Positions 44,819 through 53,993 of a stretch of 64,000 nt of DNA are shown here, piece by piece. Source of the stretch: an uncultured Acetatifactor sp. (GTDB taxonomy: Bacteria; Bacillota; Clostridia; Lachnospirales; Lachnospiraceae); the NCBI GenBank assembly GCA_944384205.1, contig CALWSL010000001.1:310001-374000 (forward strand), written 5' to 3'. The notes beneath the pieces were generated by a model. It was not told the origin of the DNA, searched no databases, and was given only the letters and a program-made list of their open reading frames with translations. Position 1 is the first letter of the stretch. Each line of letters starts with the position of its first letter. Position numbers and translations under genes: made by a program.

Positions 44819-45616
44819 CTATGCCTTCACAATTACTTTTTTCGGACATTTTTCGGCACAGACGCCGCATCCGGTACACTTTTCATGGTCAATGACTGCG
44901 TGGAAATTCTCTACCCTCACTGCCCCCTGCGGACAATTTTTCACGCAGATTCCACAGCCGATGCACCCCGCATCACATGCTTTCATCGTCACCGGTCCTT
45001 TATCCGTGGATCTGCATGCGACTACCAGCTTCGCACTGTAAGGTATCAGGGAAATCAAATGCTTCGGACATGCTTCCACACATTTTCCGCATGCCTTACA
45101 TTTTTCCTTATCCACTACAGCAATGCCATTCACCACATGAATCGCGTCAAAGGGACAGACCTTCTCACAGGTTCCGAATCCCAGACATCCGCTGCTGCAG
45201 GACTTAGGTCCTCCATTTGGAACAAAACTCAGCATACGGCAGTCCTCAGCTCCGGTGTATTCATAGTCCGCCTTTGCTTTTTCACAGTCGCCCTTACAGT
45301 GGACAAAAGCCACCTTTCTCTCCGTCTTTCCGGCACTGACGCCCATAATGGATGCTATCTGTTCTCCCACAGCATCACCGCCCACAGGACAGGCATTTAC
45401 GAGAGCCTCCCCCTTTGCAATCGCGGCTGCCAGACCGGAACAGCCCGCAAATCCACATCCGCCGCAATTATTTCCAGGCAGCGCTGCAAGAACCGCTTCT
45501 TCTTTTTCATCTACTTCTACCTTAAATTTAATACCTGCCACACCGAGGAACAGTCCCACAAAGATACCGACAATTCCCACAATAGCCGCCGCTGCAATTA
45601 TTCCTGTTATGCTCAT
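44819..45616 (-). CDS. rnfB: Rnf complex iron-sulfur subunit B
   Basis: A 265-residue electron carrier of the ferredoxin:NAD+ oxidoreductase. An N-terminal membrane anchor (about 5-28) is followed by the [4Fe-4S] motif NNCGGCGFAGC and several ferredoxin clusters (CEKVCPFDAI, CKACGKCVEACP, CIGCGICVKNCP, CTGCGVCAEKCP). It passes electrons from ferredoxin toward the membrane subunits. It is the last rnf gene. Confidence 0.96.
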   Translation of the reverse strand: MSITGIIAAAAIVGIVGIFVGLFLGVAGIKFKVEVDEKEEAVLAALPGNNCGGCGFAGCSGLAAAIAKGEALVNACPVGGDAVGEQIASIMGVSAGKTERKVAFVHCKGDCEKAKADYEYTGAEDCRMLSFVPNGGPKSCSSGCLGFGTCEKVCPFDAIHVVNGIAVVDKEKCKACGKCVEACPKHLISLIPYSAKLVVACRSTDKGPVTMKACDAGCIGCGICVKNCPQGAVRVENFHAVIDHEKCTGCGVCAEKCPKKVIVKA

Positions 45617-45631
45617 ATGTTGTTCCCCTTT

Positions 45632-46216
45632 CTACAGTAATCCGGAAAAGCCGCAAAATGCGATTGCCATCAAACCTGCAGTTATCAGCACAATGGGCAT
45701 TCCCTGAAAAGCTTTCGGAACATCATTATATTCCATTTTTTCACGCAGTCCTGCCAGAATTACAATCGAAATCGTAAAACCGACGGCAGTCGCAAAGCCG
45801 TTCACGATGCCCGCCAGGATACCGTATTCCTTCTGTACATTGGTAAGGGCAACGCCAAGTACTGCACAGTTGGTAGTAATTAACGGCAGATAAACGCCAA
45901 GCGCCTCATAGAGTGACGGCATTGCCTTGCGCAAAAACATCTCGACAAACTGTACCAGCGCAGCAATTACCAGAATAAATACAATGGTTTGCAGATATTC
46001 CACACCAAAAGCCTGCAATACATATTTATAAATCACTCCTGCCACTGCGCTTGCCAGCGTGATAACGAAAATAACCGCCGTTCCCATTCCCACTGCGGTT
46101 TTAATCTTTTTGGATACGCCGAGGAAGGGGCAAAGTCCAAGGAACTGGCTCAACACTACATTGCTCACTAAAGAGGAGCTTATCAACAGAATCAACAATT
46201 CTTTTACGCTATCCAT
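45632..46216 (-). CDS. rnfA: Rnf complex membrane subunit A
   Basis: A 194-residue integral membrane protein with about six helices. It shows NVVLSQFLGLCPFLGVSKK near the N-terminus and LPLITTNCAVLG, whose Cys residues in RnfA/RnfE bind a shared intramembrane [2Fe-2S] cluster. The ATG follows the rnfE stop codon directly. Confidence 0.96.
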   Translation of the reverse strand: MDSVKELLILLISSSLVSNVVLSQFLGLCPFLGVSKKIKTAVGMGTAVIFVITLASAVAGVIYKYVLQAFGVEYLQTIVFILVIAALVQFVEMFLRKAMPSLYEALGVYLPLITTNCAVLGVALTNVQKEYGILAGIVNGFATAVGFTISIVILAGLREKMEYNDVPKAFQGMPIVLITAGLMAIAFCGFSGLL

Positions 46217-46936
46217 TTAGTTTTCCCCCTCTTTCTTCTCCGCACCTGTATCATAGAAGCGTCTGGCGCATCCGCTGTCGGAGCAGTTCATACAATCCTC
46301 ATTGCAGCCGGACTGAAATCTACTGCGGTCTTTTCCCGCTTTTTCGCCTTTCAGCTTAATATAATTCTGCAGTGCGGTAAGACATGCCAATACAAAGAAA
46401 GCGCCCGGAGCCAGTACAAAAATACCAATCGGGGTATAAGAATCCGGCATGACTCCAAAACCGAAAATCGTCCCGGCGCCTAAAAGCTCACGCACCGCAC
46501 CGATGCAGGTCAGTGCAACGGTAAATCCAAGTCCCATTCCGACACCGTCAAACAAAGAAGGTATCGGAGGATTGAAATAGGCATAGCTCTCTGCTCTTCC
46601 GAGAATAATACAGTTTACAACAATCAGTGGAATATAAACGCCCAGCGCATCGTTCAGCGCAGGAATGTACGCCTCCAGCAAAAGCTGTATCACCGTCACA
46701 AAGGATGCGATGATAACGATAAATGCAGGAATGCGCACTCTGTTGGGAATGATTTTCCGAAACACTGATATTATCATATTACTCAGCGCAAGAACCGCCG
46801 CAGTGGTAAGTCCCATACCCAGACCGTTTATGGCGGATGTGGTTACTGCCAGTGTGGGGCACATGCCCAGCATCAGCACAAAGGTGGGATTTTCCTTCAC
46901 CAATCCATTATAAAGCCGTTCCGTTACTTTACTCAT
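46217..46936 (-). CDS. rnfE: Rnf complex membrane subunit E
   Basis: A 239-residue membrane subunit homologous to RnfA, with NPTFVLMLGMCPTLAVT and IPLIVVNCIILGRAE. A hydrophilic C-terminal tail carries four Cys (GCNEDCMNCSDSGC), a feature of some clostridial RnfE proteins that could bind an extra metal centre. ATG 46936 was chosen because GGGAGGTG lies just upstream, overlapping the end of rnfG by eight bases. Confidence 0.95.
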   Translation of the reverse strand: MSKVTERLYNGLVKENPTFVLMLGMCPTLAVTTSAINGLGMGLTTAAVLALSNMIISVFRKIIPNRVRIPAFIVIIASFVTVIQLLLEAYIPALNDALGVYIPLIVVNCIILGRAESYAYFNPPIPSLFDGVGMGLGFTVALTCIGAVRELLGAGTIFGFGVMPDSYTPIGIFVLAPGAFFVLACLTALQNYIKLKGEKAGKDRSRFQSGCNEDCMNCSDSGCARRFYDTGAEKKEGEN

Positions 46937-47552
46937 TGCTGCCACCTCCCTGCATTAAATCTTCAAAAACAAGCAGACTTCCGTTTACCGCATTGACAAC
47001 CGCACTCGTGGTAACGGTAGCGCCGCTGATCGCATCTATCTCGCTGTCCCCCGTACTTCCTGTCCTGGTATATGTAAAGGTGTCTGCCGCCTTTTCATGG
47101 AACTGCGGAACCAGCACACTTTCTGCGTTCATGCCAAGTCCCGGCGTCTCGTCAATCTCCAGAATCGAAATATCGTTCAAAACGCCGCCCAAAGTAACCC
47201 CCACATAGAGAACAATATTTCCGCCATAGCCCTCGGTGGATGTTGTCTCTATAACATATCCGAGCAGTTCGCTTCCGGAACCATACGCTTCATAAACCGT
47301 ACCGATTTTCACACCCATTTCATCAAGCTGTGAAAGCATTTCCTCCCCAGGCGTATATTCGATTTCCGCAAATTCAGCCGCATCTGCAAATACTGCAGCA
47401 CAGGTCTCCCGAATTGCCTTTTCCTCCTGTATGCGTCTTGGCTCCTTGGTCAGCTCATATACAAAGCCCAGTATCAGACCTGCCGCCAGCGTAATTGCAA
47501 ATAAAATACCGGCTTCCTTTAACATGATTTTTACGTCAGAATTATTTTTCAT
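46929..47552 (-). CDS. rnfG: Rnf complex FMN subunit G
   Basis: A 207-residue subunit with one N-terminal membrane helix (about 13-33) and an extracytoplasmic FMN domain. SGATVTTSAVVNAV provides the Thr to which FMN is covalently linked by ApbE. ATG 47552 has AGGAGGT eight bases upstream and lies within the end of rnfD, so translation is probably coupled. Confidence 0.95.
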   Translation of the reverse strand: MKNNSDVKIMLKEAGILFAITLAAGLILGFVYELTKEPRRIQEEKAIRETCAAVFADAAEFAEIEYTPGEEMLSQLDEMGVKIGTVYEAYGSGSELLGYVIETTSTEGYGGNIVLYVGVTLGGVLNDISILEIDETPGLGMNAESVLVPQFHEKAADTFTYTRTGSTGDSEIDAISGATVTTSAVVNAVNGSLLVFEDLMQGGGSNE

Positions 47553-48477
47553 GTCTCTTACCTCCTTTTCCAAAGGCGGTAGGGCGCGTCAGCTTTTCAA
47601 TCAGCGGAACAAGAAGGTTTCCAAGAATAATTGCATAGGAAACACCCTCTGCTCCCGGTCCGAAGATACGGAAAATACCTGTCATAACCCCCAGAAAAAT
47701 GCCGTACAGATACTGCCCTTTTATCGTAATCGGTCTTGTCACATAATCCGTCGCCATAAAGAAAGCGCCCAGCATCAGACCGCCGCCAGCAAGCTGTGCA
47801 GCAAGATATGCAGGGTCAAATCCATGTCCTCCGAAAATCCCTGCAAACAGCAGAAAAGTCACAATATAGCTTCCCGGTATCCGCAAATCAATAACTCCAA
47901 GCAGAATCAGGATACACGCACCTATCAGAAGGGCTATCATAGAGGTCTCACCGATGGTTCCTGCGGTATGCCCCACAATCATATCCGTAATATTGACACT
48001 CTCACCGGCTTTCAGGGCAGCCAAAGGCGTCGCGCCGGTATAGGCGTCGCAATCAAAATTTGTCATTTGTGACGGAAAGGAAATCAGCAGAAAGCATCTT
48101 GCTGCCAACGCAGGGTTCATAAAATTCTGCCCGAGTCCGCCAAATAACATTTTTACAACCAGAATAGCAAAAACACCGCCCAGCGCCGCCATCCAGAGAG
48201 GGATGGACACCGGCAGGTTCAAAGCCAGCAACAATCCGGTAACCACTGCGGACATATCGGTAACGGTTGTTTTCTTTTTGTAAAGTCCAAATAAAGCTTC
48301 CGTCAGTACGGTACTTGCAACTGTGGTTAAAACAACAAGCAGCGCTCTGATACCAAAATTATAAATTCCGAATCCTGTAGCAGGCAGCAAGGCGATAATC
48401 ACTGCTGTCATAATTCCATTTGTTGTCGCCTTAGAACGGATATGCGGATTCGATGATACTTTCAAAAGTTCGCTCAC
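47542..48477 (-). CDS. rnfD: Rnf complex membrane subunit D
   Basis: A 311-residue, multi-helix subunit with a covalent FMN site at TGATPLAALK and SxPHIRS at the N-terminus. It belongs to the NqrB/RnfD family that conducts the coupling ion (Na+ or H+). The start is GTG with AGGAGG upstream. Confidence 0.95.
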   Translation of the reverse strand: MSELLKVSSNPHIRSKATTNGIMTAVIIALLPATGFGIYNFGIRALLVVLTTVASTVLTEALFGLYKKKTTVTDMSAVVTGLLLALNLPVSIPLWMAALGGVFAILVVKMLFGGLGQNFMNPALAARCFLLISFPSQMTNFDCDAYTGATPLAALKAGESVNITDMIVGHTAGTIGETSMIALLIGACILILLGVIDLRIPGSYIVTFLLFAGIFGGHGFDPAYLAAQLAGGGLMLGAFFMATDYVTRPITIKGQYLYGIFLGVMTGIFRIFGPGAEGVSYAIILGNLLVPLIEKLTRPTAFGKGGKRHEK

Positions 48478-48489
48478 TGTTCCTTCCTC

Positions 48490-49806
48490 CTACTTCTTTT
48501 TCTTTGCTAACTGTATTTTACGCATAGACTTAATTTCCTGAGTCAGCTGACGTTTTGCGGGACAAACGAAACTGCAGCAGCCGCATTCACAACATTCCAT
48601 GCCGTCATTTGCAAGAAATGCCTCTTCATTGAAATGCTCCGCATAATCCGCCAGACGGCTGGGAATAATTCTTCCGGGACAAACTTCCACACAACGTCCG
48701 CAGTTGATGCAGGGTCCCGGCTCCATCGCCGATACGTCATCCTGGGAAAAGGCAAGCAACGCCGTGGATGTCTTCGTGACGGGAACCTGTAAATCAAACA
48801 TGGCGAATCCCATCATCGGACCGCCGCAGATAATCTTTTCAGGCTGCGTCTTAAAGCCCCCTGCCTCCTCCACCAGTTGGGCATAACTTGTGCCGATGGG
48901 CACACGGAAATTGCGGGGACCGGCAATGGCGTCACCTGTTACGGTGATAATACGCTCCATCAAAGGTTTGCCTTCCCCAATCGCACGGTAAACCGAAACG
49001 ATAGTATCCACATTATTTACGATACATCCCACATCAGCGGGCAGCATAGAAGAATTAATCTTCCTCCCTGTGGTCGCATAAATCAACTGTCTCTCTGCAC
49101 CCTGGGGATATTTTGTCTTCAGCGCCTTCACGCTGATTTTGGGTTCACTCTTTGTAAGCTGTTTCAGCAGCGAAATACATTCCGGCTTATTATCTTCAAC
49201 AGCCAGAATTCCCTGTGCAGAGTCAAACAGCTTCAAAATAATTTTTAAACCGCCAATCAGTTTCTCAGGCTCCTCTAACATTCTGCGGTAATCAGAAGTC
49301 AGATAGGGTTCACATTCTGCACAGTTGGCGATAACATATTCAATTTTCTCAGGAGCTTTCGGCGATAATTTCACATGAGTCGGAAATCCTGCACCGCCCA
49401 TGCCGACGATACCTGCCTCCCTGACGGCGTCAATAATCTCTTCCTTAGACATTTTATCAAGGGGCGCAGAAGGATAAAAGCCCGCGTCCTCATACAGTCC
49501 GTCATTCTCGATCACAATACTCATGATGCTGTCGCCTGTCACTACACGCCGGGGTTCAATTGCCTTAACCGTGCCGGATACGGACGAATAGACGGGCGCA
49601 GACACAAAACCTCCGCTTTCTGCAATCTTCTGTCCTGCCAGCACTCTGTCCCCTTTCTGCACAATCGCCTTTGCAGGTGCGCCGATATGCTGCGACAGCG
49701 GATACACCAAATCACCCTTGGGAAGCACATCCTGAACCGGCTTGTCCTTTGAAAGGTCTTTGCCGTCGTAGGGATGTATGCCTCCCGCAAACGTTAACTT
49801 CGCCAT
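48490..49806 (-). CDS. rnfC: Rnf complex NADH-binding subunit C
   Basis: A 438-residue cytoplasmic subunit where NAD+ is reduced. It has the N-terminal RnfC barrel domain, a Complex1_51K-like NAD/FMN region with GMGGAGFPTHVKL, an SLBB domain, and two [4Fe-4S] motifs near residues 365 (CINCGRCVEVCP) and 405 (CCECGCCSFVCP). It is the first gene of the operon, as usual in Clostridia. The complex conserves energy from ferredoxin oxidation as an ion gradient. Confidence 0.96.
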   Translation of the reverse strand: MAKLTFAGGIHPYDGKDLSKDKPVQDVLPKGDLVYPLSQHIGAPAKAIVQKGDRVLAGQKIAESGGFVSAPVYSSVSGTVKAIEPRRVVTGDSIMSIVIENDGLYEDAGFYPSAPLDKMSKEEIIDAVREAGIVGMGGAGFPTHVKLSPKAPEKIEYVIANCAECEPYLTSDYRRMLEEPEKLIGGLKIILKLFDSAQGILAVEDNKPECISLLKQLTKSEPKISVKALKTKYPQGAERQLIYATTGRKINSSMLPADVGCIVNNVDTIVSVYRAIGEGKPLMERIITVTGDAIAGPRNFRVPIGTSYAQLVEEAGGFKTQPEKIICGGPMMGFAMFDLQVPVTKTSTALLAFSQDDVSAMEPGPCINCGRCVEVCPGRIIPSRLADYAEHFNEEAFLANDGMECCECGCCSFVCPAKRQLTQEIKSMRKIQLAKKKK

Positions 49807-49878
49807 ATTCTCTTATCCTTTCTGATAAATATTATCAAATAGACTGGAATTTCATCACAATTCGTCATATTCCTGCTA

Positions 49879-49906
49879 CTTATAAATATACTATTTTTTT
49901 TTGCAA
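49879..49906 (-). promoter_or_regulatory. Possible promoter of the rnf operon
   Basis: Minus strand: TTGCAA (49901-49906), a 16-bp AT-rich spacer, TATAAG (49879-49884). The fit is only fair. The whole 180-bp region between rnfC and the divergent nuclease gene is AT-rich. Confidence 0.4.
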
Positions 49907-49987
49907 AATACTACTGCATTTTAAAAAAATATGCTATCATAAATTTAGTATGCAGATATCTGAATATAAAAAGAAATGAGGGATTAT

Positions 49988-51091
49988 ATGAAAATTTCAG
50001 AAGAAACTCTGGAAAATTATTCCATTTCATACCCATTAGAAAATCTGGCTCCTCTGGAACGTATTTTGTTCCTCGATATAGAGACAACAGGATTCACGGC
50101 AAAATCTTCTTATCTCTATCTGATTGGCTGCGCTTATTTTCAAGCAGGAAAGTGGCATACCATTCAATGGATGGCTGAAAATTACAGTCAGGAAGCAGAA
50201 ATACTGAGTGCTTTTTTTGAATTTTCTAAATTATATAAATATTTAATACATTTCAATGGCAATAATTTTGACCTGCCGTTTCTGACACAGAAATGCGATC
50301 AGTTATCGCTGCCCTACAATTTTGACGGTTTTACCGGAATTGACCTGTACAAACGAGTTGCTCCCTATAAATTTTTCTTAAAGCTTCCGAACTGCAAGCA
50401 GAAAACTCTGGAACAATTTTTAGGTATTAACCGCAAGGATGTATTCTCCGGCGGCGAACTAATCGGTATCTACCATGATTATGTAAAATCACCTGCCGAG
50501 TTTTCCGAAAAATCGCTTTTTCTGCACAACGCCGACGATTTAAAAGGCATGTTGGAAACCCTTCCCATGCTCGCCTACTATGATTTATTTAACAGTGACG
50601 TCAGGGCAAAAAAGGTTCAGGCAAATTATTATAAGGATGTAAACGGCTGCCGCCGCAAAGAGTTATTAATTACCCTGTCTCTTGTCACCCCCCTCCCAAA
50701 ACCTGTAGCAGCTTCGGCAAACAACTGCTATTTTAGAGGTGAAGGGGAAAACGCCACTTTAAAAGTGCCTATTTATGAGGAAGAGCTGAAATACTTTTAC
50801 TCCAATTACAAAGACTATTATTATCTTCCTGCTGAGGATGTAGCGCTTCACAAATCAGTTGCCGGCTTTGTGGATAAGGCGCATCGTCTGCAGGCGTCTG
50901 CCGCCAACTGCTATACCCGCAAATTTTCCAGCTACCTGCCGCAATGGGGAATTTTGTTTGAACCATTTTTTAAGCGCGATTACACAAGTAAAGAACTTTT
51001 CTTCGAGCTTACTGACGAGATGAAAAAGGACCGCGAGAGCTTCTGCAAGTATGCCGGTCATGTACTTTCCATGATTGCGGCTACCTACTAG
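49988..51091 (+). CDS. YprB-like ribonuclease H-like exonuclease
   Basis: A 367-residue protein whose N-terminal 180 residues form a DEDD exonuclease fold. Asp30 and Glu32 lie in FLDIETTGF, a further Asp in HFNGNNFDLPFL, and HNADDL later. The rest is an uncharacterised C-terminal part rich in Tyr/Phe. Bacillus YprB is the nearest named relative I recognise; it lies beside a helicase gene there, but none is present here. ATG 49988 is preferred (GAGGGATT upstream); a closer in-frame ATG at 49976 has no ribosome-binding site. It has a strong terminator. Confidence 0.83.
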   Translation: MKISEETLENYSISYPLENLAPLERILFLDIETTGFTAKSSYLYLIGCAYFQAGKWHTIQWMAENYSQEAEILSAFFEFSKLYKYLIHFNGNNFDLPFLTQKCDQLSLPYNFDGFTGIDLYKRVAPYKFFLKLPNCKQKTLEQFLGINRKDVFSGGELIGIYHDYVKSPAEFSEKSLFLHNADDLKGMLETLPMLAYYDLFNSDVRAKKVQANYYKDVNGCRRKELLITLSLVTPLPKPVAASANNCYFRGEGENATLKVPIYEEELKYFYSNYKDYYYLPAEDVALHKSVAGFVDKAHRLQASAANCYTRKFSSYLPQWGILFEPFFKRDYTSKELFFELTDEMKKDRESFCKYAGHVLSMIAATY

Positions 51092-51096
51092 ACAAA

Positions 51097-51134
51097 AAGC
51101 CCTGAGTTATGATTTTATACATAGCTCAGGGCTT
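51097..51134 (+). terminator. Terminator of the YprB-like gene
   Basis: The stem AAGCCCTGAG(T)TAT / ATA(G)CTCAGGGCTT, followed by TCATTTT. A convergent gene ends about 60 bases further on. Confidence 0.85.
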
Positions 51135-51142
51135 CATTTTAA

Positions 51143-51215
51143 GTTTATAACGTCAAACTAAGGTTTACCAACGTCAAGCCTACGTCTTAACAACGTCAAG
51201 CCGTAGGCTTGACGT
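51143..51215 (-). repeat. Tandem TTGACGTT repeats at the 3' end of cheR
   Basis: Three copies of AACGTCAA (TTGACGTT on the minus strand) occur about 22-28 bases apart, two of them extended to GGCTTGACGTTG. The first overlaps the last codons of cheR and forms the perfect hairpin ACGTCAAGCC-GTA-GGCTTGACGT. They may be decayed copies of the gene's 3' end or a terminator array. Confidence 0.6.
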
Positions 51216-51978
51216 AAAAGAAGGAACTCTTTCTGTCGAAACCGATTTCCCGATAATTCATAATTTGTTCGGTGCTGCCGATAAAAAGAATACCGCCGCT
51301 CGCTAAAGATTTAAAATACTTGCGGAATACCTCGTCCTTCGCTTCCTCCGTAAAATAAATCAGTACATTGCGGCACACAATCATATGATAATCTGTAGGG
51401 TAAGTATCCTTTAACAAATTGTGCTCTTTGAATTCTACTCTCGCTTTAATCTCATCGGAAATTTTAAAGGAAGGTCCTACCTGCGTAAAATACTTCTTTT
51501 TTAAATCATCAGGTACTGCCGCAATACTCTTATCCGAATAAAGACCAACCTTCGCTTTTGCAATGACCTGTTTATCCAAATCCGTTGCGTAAATCTTAAT
51601 CTGATTCAGCGGCAGATGTCTGGACAATGCCATAACCAGTGAATAAGGTTCATCACCTGTAGAACAGGCAGCGCTCCATATTTTAAGATTTTTGCCAAAC
51701 TTATTTAACAGTTCAGGAATCACCGTCTGGTCAAGAATTTTCCACTGGTCGGGATTGCGATAGAATTCCGAAACATTAATGGTAATATAATTAACAAACT
51801 CTTCAAACAGCTTCTTATCCGTTTTGAGTGCCTGTACATATTTATCATAGCCTACAATTTTATTCTTTGAAATCAAAGTGTCAATACGACGCTTCATCTG
51901 CTTCTCTTTATAGCTGTTTAAGTCAATCGTTGTAAGCGCCAGTATTTCCTTTTTAAAATACTCATAATCATATGCCAT
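51196..51978 (-). CDS. CheR-type chemoreceptor glutamate methyltransferase
   Basis: A 260-residue protein with an N-terminal helical CheR domain (residues 1-70) and a SAM-binding methyltransferase domain with WSAACSTGDEPYSLVM, IYATDLDKQVI and CRNVLIYFT. It methylates receptor glutamates in chemotaxis, or acts in another signalling system. No receptor, CheA, CheW or CheB gene is nearby. It starts 21 bases after rpsA, at the end of a translation/lipid/nucleotide operon. Its final codons form part of a hairpin. Confidence 0.9.
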   Translation of the reverse strand: MAYDYEYFKKEILALTTIDLNSYKEKQMKRRIDTLISKNKIVGYDKYVQALKTDKKLFEEFVNYITINVSEFYRNPDQWKILDQTVIPELLNKFGKNLKIWSAACSTGDEPYSLVMALSRHLPLNQIKIYATDLDKQVIAKAKVGLYSDKSIAAVPDDLKKKYFTQVGPSFKISDEIKARVEFKEHNLLKDTYPTDYHMIVCRNVLIYFTEEAKDEVFRKYFKSLASGGILFIGSTEQIMNYREIGFDRKSSFFYVKPTA

Positions 51979-51999
51979 GAGCAGATACCATCCTGTGTA

Positions 52000-53145
52000 T
52001 TATTCTTCAGCGTCCTCTGCCGCAATTACCGCATCAATATCTACAGAAACAACATCCTCATTGGGCTCTTCCTTTGATTCCTTCTCAGGTTCCGGAGCAA
52101 GGAGCGCTTTCAGGCTAAGAGATATCTTCTTTTCAGCCTCGTTGAAGTCAACAACCTTTGCGGTCACTTCATCGCCTGCCTTCAATACATCCGAGGGTTT
52201 CTCAATATGCTCTTTTGCAATCTGGGATACATGCAGCAGCGCATCTACTCCGGGCTCTAATTCAATGAATGCGCCAAAATCGGTCATTCTCGCAACCTTA
52301 CCGGTTACTACGTTTCCGACAGCGTATTTGGTTGCCGCATCCTTCCATGGATTTTCATCTTCAAATTTCAAAGAAAGCGCAATCTTGTTGCCGCTGATTT
52401 CTTTAATCAGAACCTTCAGCTTGTCGCCAACCTTAAATACTTTCTTAGGGTGCTCTACTCTTCCCCAGGACATCTCGGAAATATGAAGCAGACCGTCTAT
52501 GCCGCCCAAATCAACAAATGCACCGAAGTCTGTCACGTTCTTTACAACACCCTCTACCACATCGCCCTCTTTGATTCTTTCAAACAGTTCTTTCTGCAAT
52601 TCTGCTTTTTCAGCGGCAATAAGCTGTCTGCGGTCACCGATGTATCTTCTTCTCTTGGGATTGTACTCGGTAATAACGAATTCAATCTCCTGTCCTGCAT
52701 ATTTGCTCAAATCCTTTTCGTAAGTATCTGACACAAGGCTTGCAGGAATGAATACTCTTACTTCATCCACGATAACGCTTAAACCGCCTTCGAGAACCTG
52801 CGCAACAGTAGCCTTTAACACTTCCTTATTGTTGAAAGCTTCCTCAATTCTCTTGTTTCCTCTGTCTGCCGCGAGACGCTTGTAGGTCAAAAGAACCTGT
52901 CCCTCTCCATCGTTCACCTTCAGGACTTTAACCTCCATGGTGTCTCCGGGTTTTGCTACACTCATTAAATCAACACTGGAGTCATTGCTGTATTCGTTTT
53001 TCGTAAGAATACCGTCTGACTTGTATCCGATGTTAAGGATGATTTCATCCGGTTTCACATCGATAACTGTACCTTCGACTACCTCTCCTGCATGTATTGT
53101 CTTTAATGATTCTTCTAACATTTGTTCAAAAGTTAATTCTGACAT
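52000..53145 (-). CDS. rpsA: S1-domain RNA-binding protein (ribosomal protein S1-like)
   Basis: A 381-residue protein with four S1 domains (about residues 17-88, 103-173, 191-260 and 273-347) and an acidic tail. Firmicute S1 homologues with four repeats are shorter than the six-repeat E. coli S1 and bind mRNA or ribosomes more weakly. It overlaps ispH by 20 bases in another frame and has AGGAGG inside the end of ispH. In many Clostridia the two are a single fused protein. Confidence 0.92.
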   Translation of the reverse strand: MSELTFEQMLEESLKTIHAGEVVEGTVIDVKPDEIILNIGYKSDGILTKNEYSNDSSVDLMSVAKPGDTMEVKVLKVNDGEGQVLLTYKRLAADRGNKRIEEAFNNKEVLKATVAQVLEGGLSVIVDEVRVFIPASLVSDTYEKDLSKYAGQEIEFVITEYNPKRRRYIGDRRQLIAAEKAELQKELFERIKEGDVVEGVVKNVTDFGAFVDLGGIDGLLHISEMSWGRVEHPKKVFKVGDKLKVLIKEISGNKIALSLKFEDENPWKDAATKYAVGNVVTGKVARMTDFGAFIELEPGVDALLHVSQIAKEHIEKPSDVLKAGDEVTAKVVDFNEAEKKISLSLKALLAPEPEKESKEEPNEDVVSVDIDAVIAAEDAEE

Positions 53146-53980
53146 AATTTTGAACCTCCTCTATTAATTTATTTGGGGTGGATGCCCCGGCAGTAATTCC
53201 CACTAGTCGAACAGCTTTAGGTAGTTCTAAATGCAAGTCATCCAGTGTCTGTATAAAATAGGTATTTGCACATTCCCTGCTGCAGATTTCGTACAGTTTC
53301 CTCGTATTGGAACTGTGCTTTCCTCCTATTACTATCATAATGTCAGCCTCGCGTGCAAGGACTTTTGCTGACTGCTGTCGTTCCTCTGTTGCATTACAGA
53401 TAGTATTCACAACACTATCATTGTAACCTTTTTTCTGAAAAATTTCAACTATATATTGAAATTTATTGTAGTTATATGTCGTTTGAGATACGATACAGAT
53501 TTTTTCGCCCTCTTTCGGCATAAATTTCTCCGCTTCCTCAGGCGTTTCCAGCACTGTTACAGGTCCGTTGCACCAGCCCATAATGCCTCTTACCTCGGGA
53601 TGACCCTGATTTCCGACAATAATAATAAGTCTTCCGTTTCGGCTCTCCTTCTCCACAATCCGGTGAATTCTTTTGACAAAGGGGCAGGTTGCATCAATAT
53701 ACTCAAAGCCCTTTTGTTCCAAAATATCATAAATTTCCTTTGGAACCCCATGTGCACGAATGATTACGGTTGCCGCTCCGCTCTGCATGGAAATCAGCTC
53801 TTCTCTGTTCTCGATAATTCCGACTCCCTTTTTTTCCAAATCCTTCACCACTTCCTCGTTGTGAACGATAGGTCCATAGGTATATATAGTTTTCCCCGTT
53901 TCTATCTGTTCATACACAGTTTCCACGGCACGCTTCACGCCGAAACAAAATCCCGCACATTCCGCCAGTCTGACCTCCAT
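53126..53980 (-). CDS. ispH: 4-hydroxy-3-methylbut-2-enyl diphosphate reductase
   Basis: The last step of the MEP isoprenoid pathway, reducing HMBPP to IPP and DMAPP with an iron-sulfur cluster. The three cluster Cys lie in AGFCFGVKRAV, DATCPFVKRIH and NTICNATEERQ. ATG 53980 was chosen (AAGGAG six bases upstream), giving 284 residues, normal for the stand-alone enzyme. It lies between cmk and rpsA, a conserved clostridial order. Confidence 0.96.
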   Translation of the reverse strand: MEVRLAECAGFCFGVKRAVETVYEQIETGKTIYTYGPIVHNEEVVKDLEKKGVGIIENREELISMQSGAATVIIRAHGVPKEIYDILEQKGFEYIDATCPFVKRIHRIVEKESRNGRLIIIVGNQGHPEVRGIMGWCNGPVTVLETPEEAEKFMPKEGEKICIVSQTTYNYNKFQYIVEIFQKKGYNDSVVNTICNATEERQQSAKVLAREADIMIVIGGKHSSNTRKLYEICSRECANTYFIQTLDDLHLELPKAVRLVGITAGASTPNKLIEEVQNYVRINF

Positions 53981-53993
53981 AAGCCGCTCCTTA

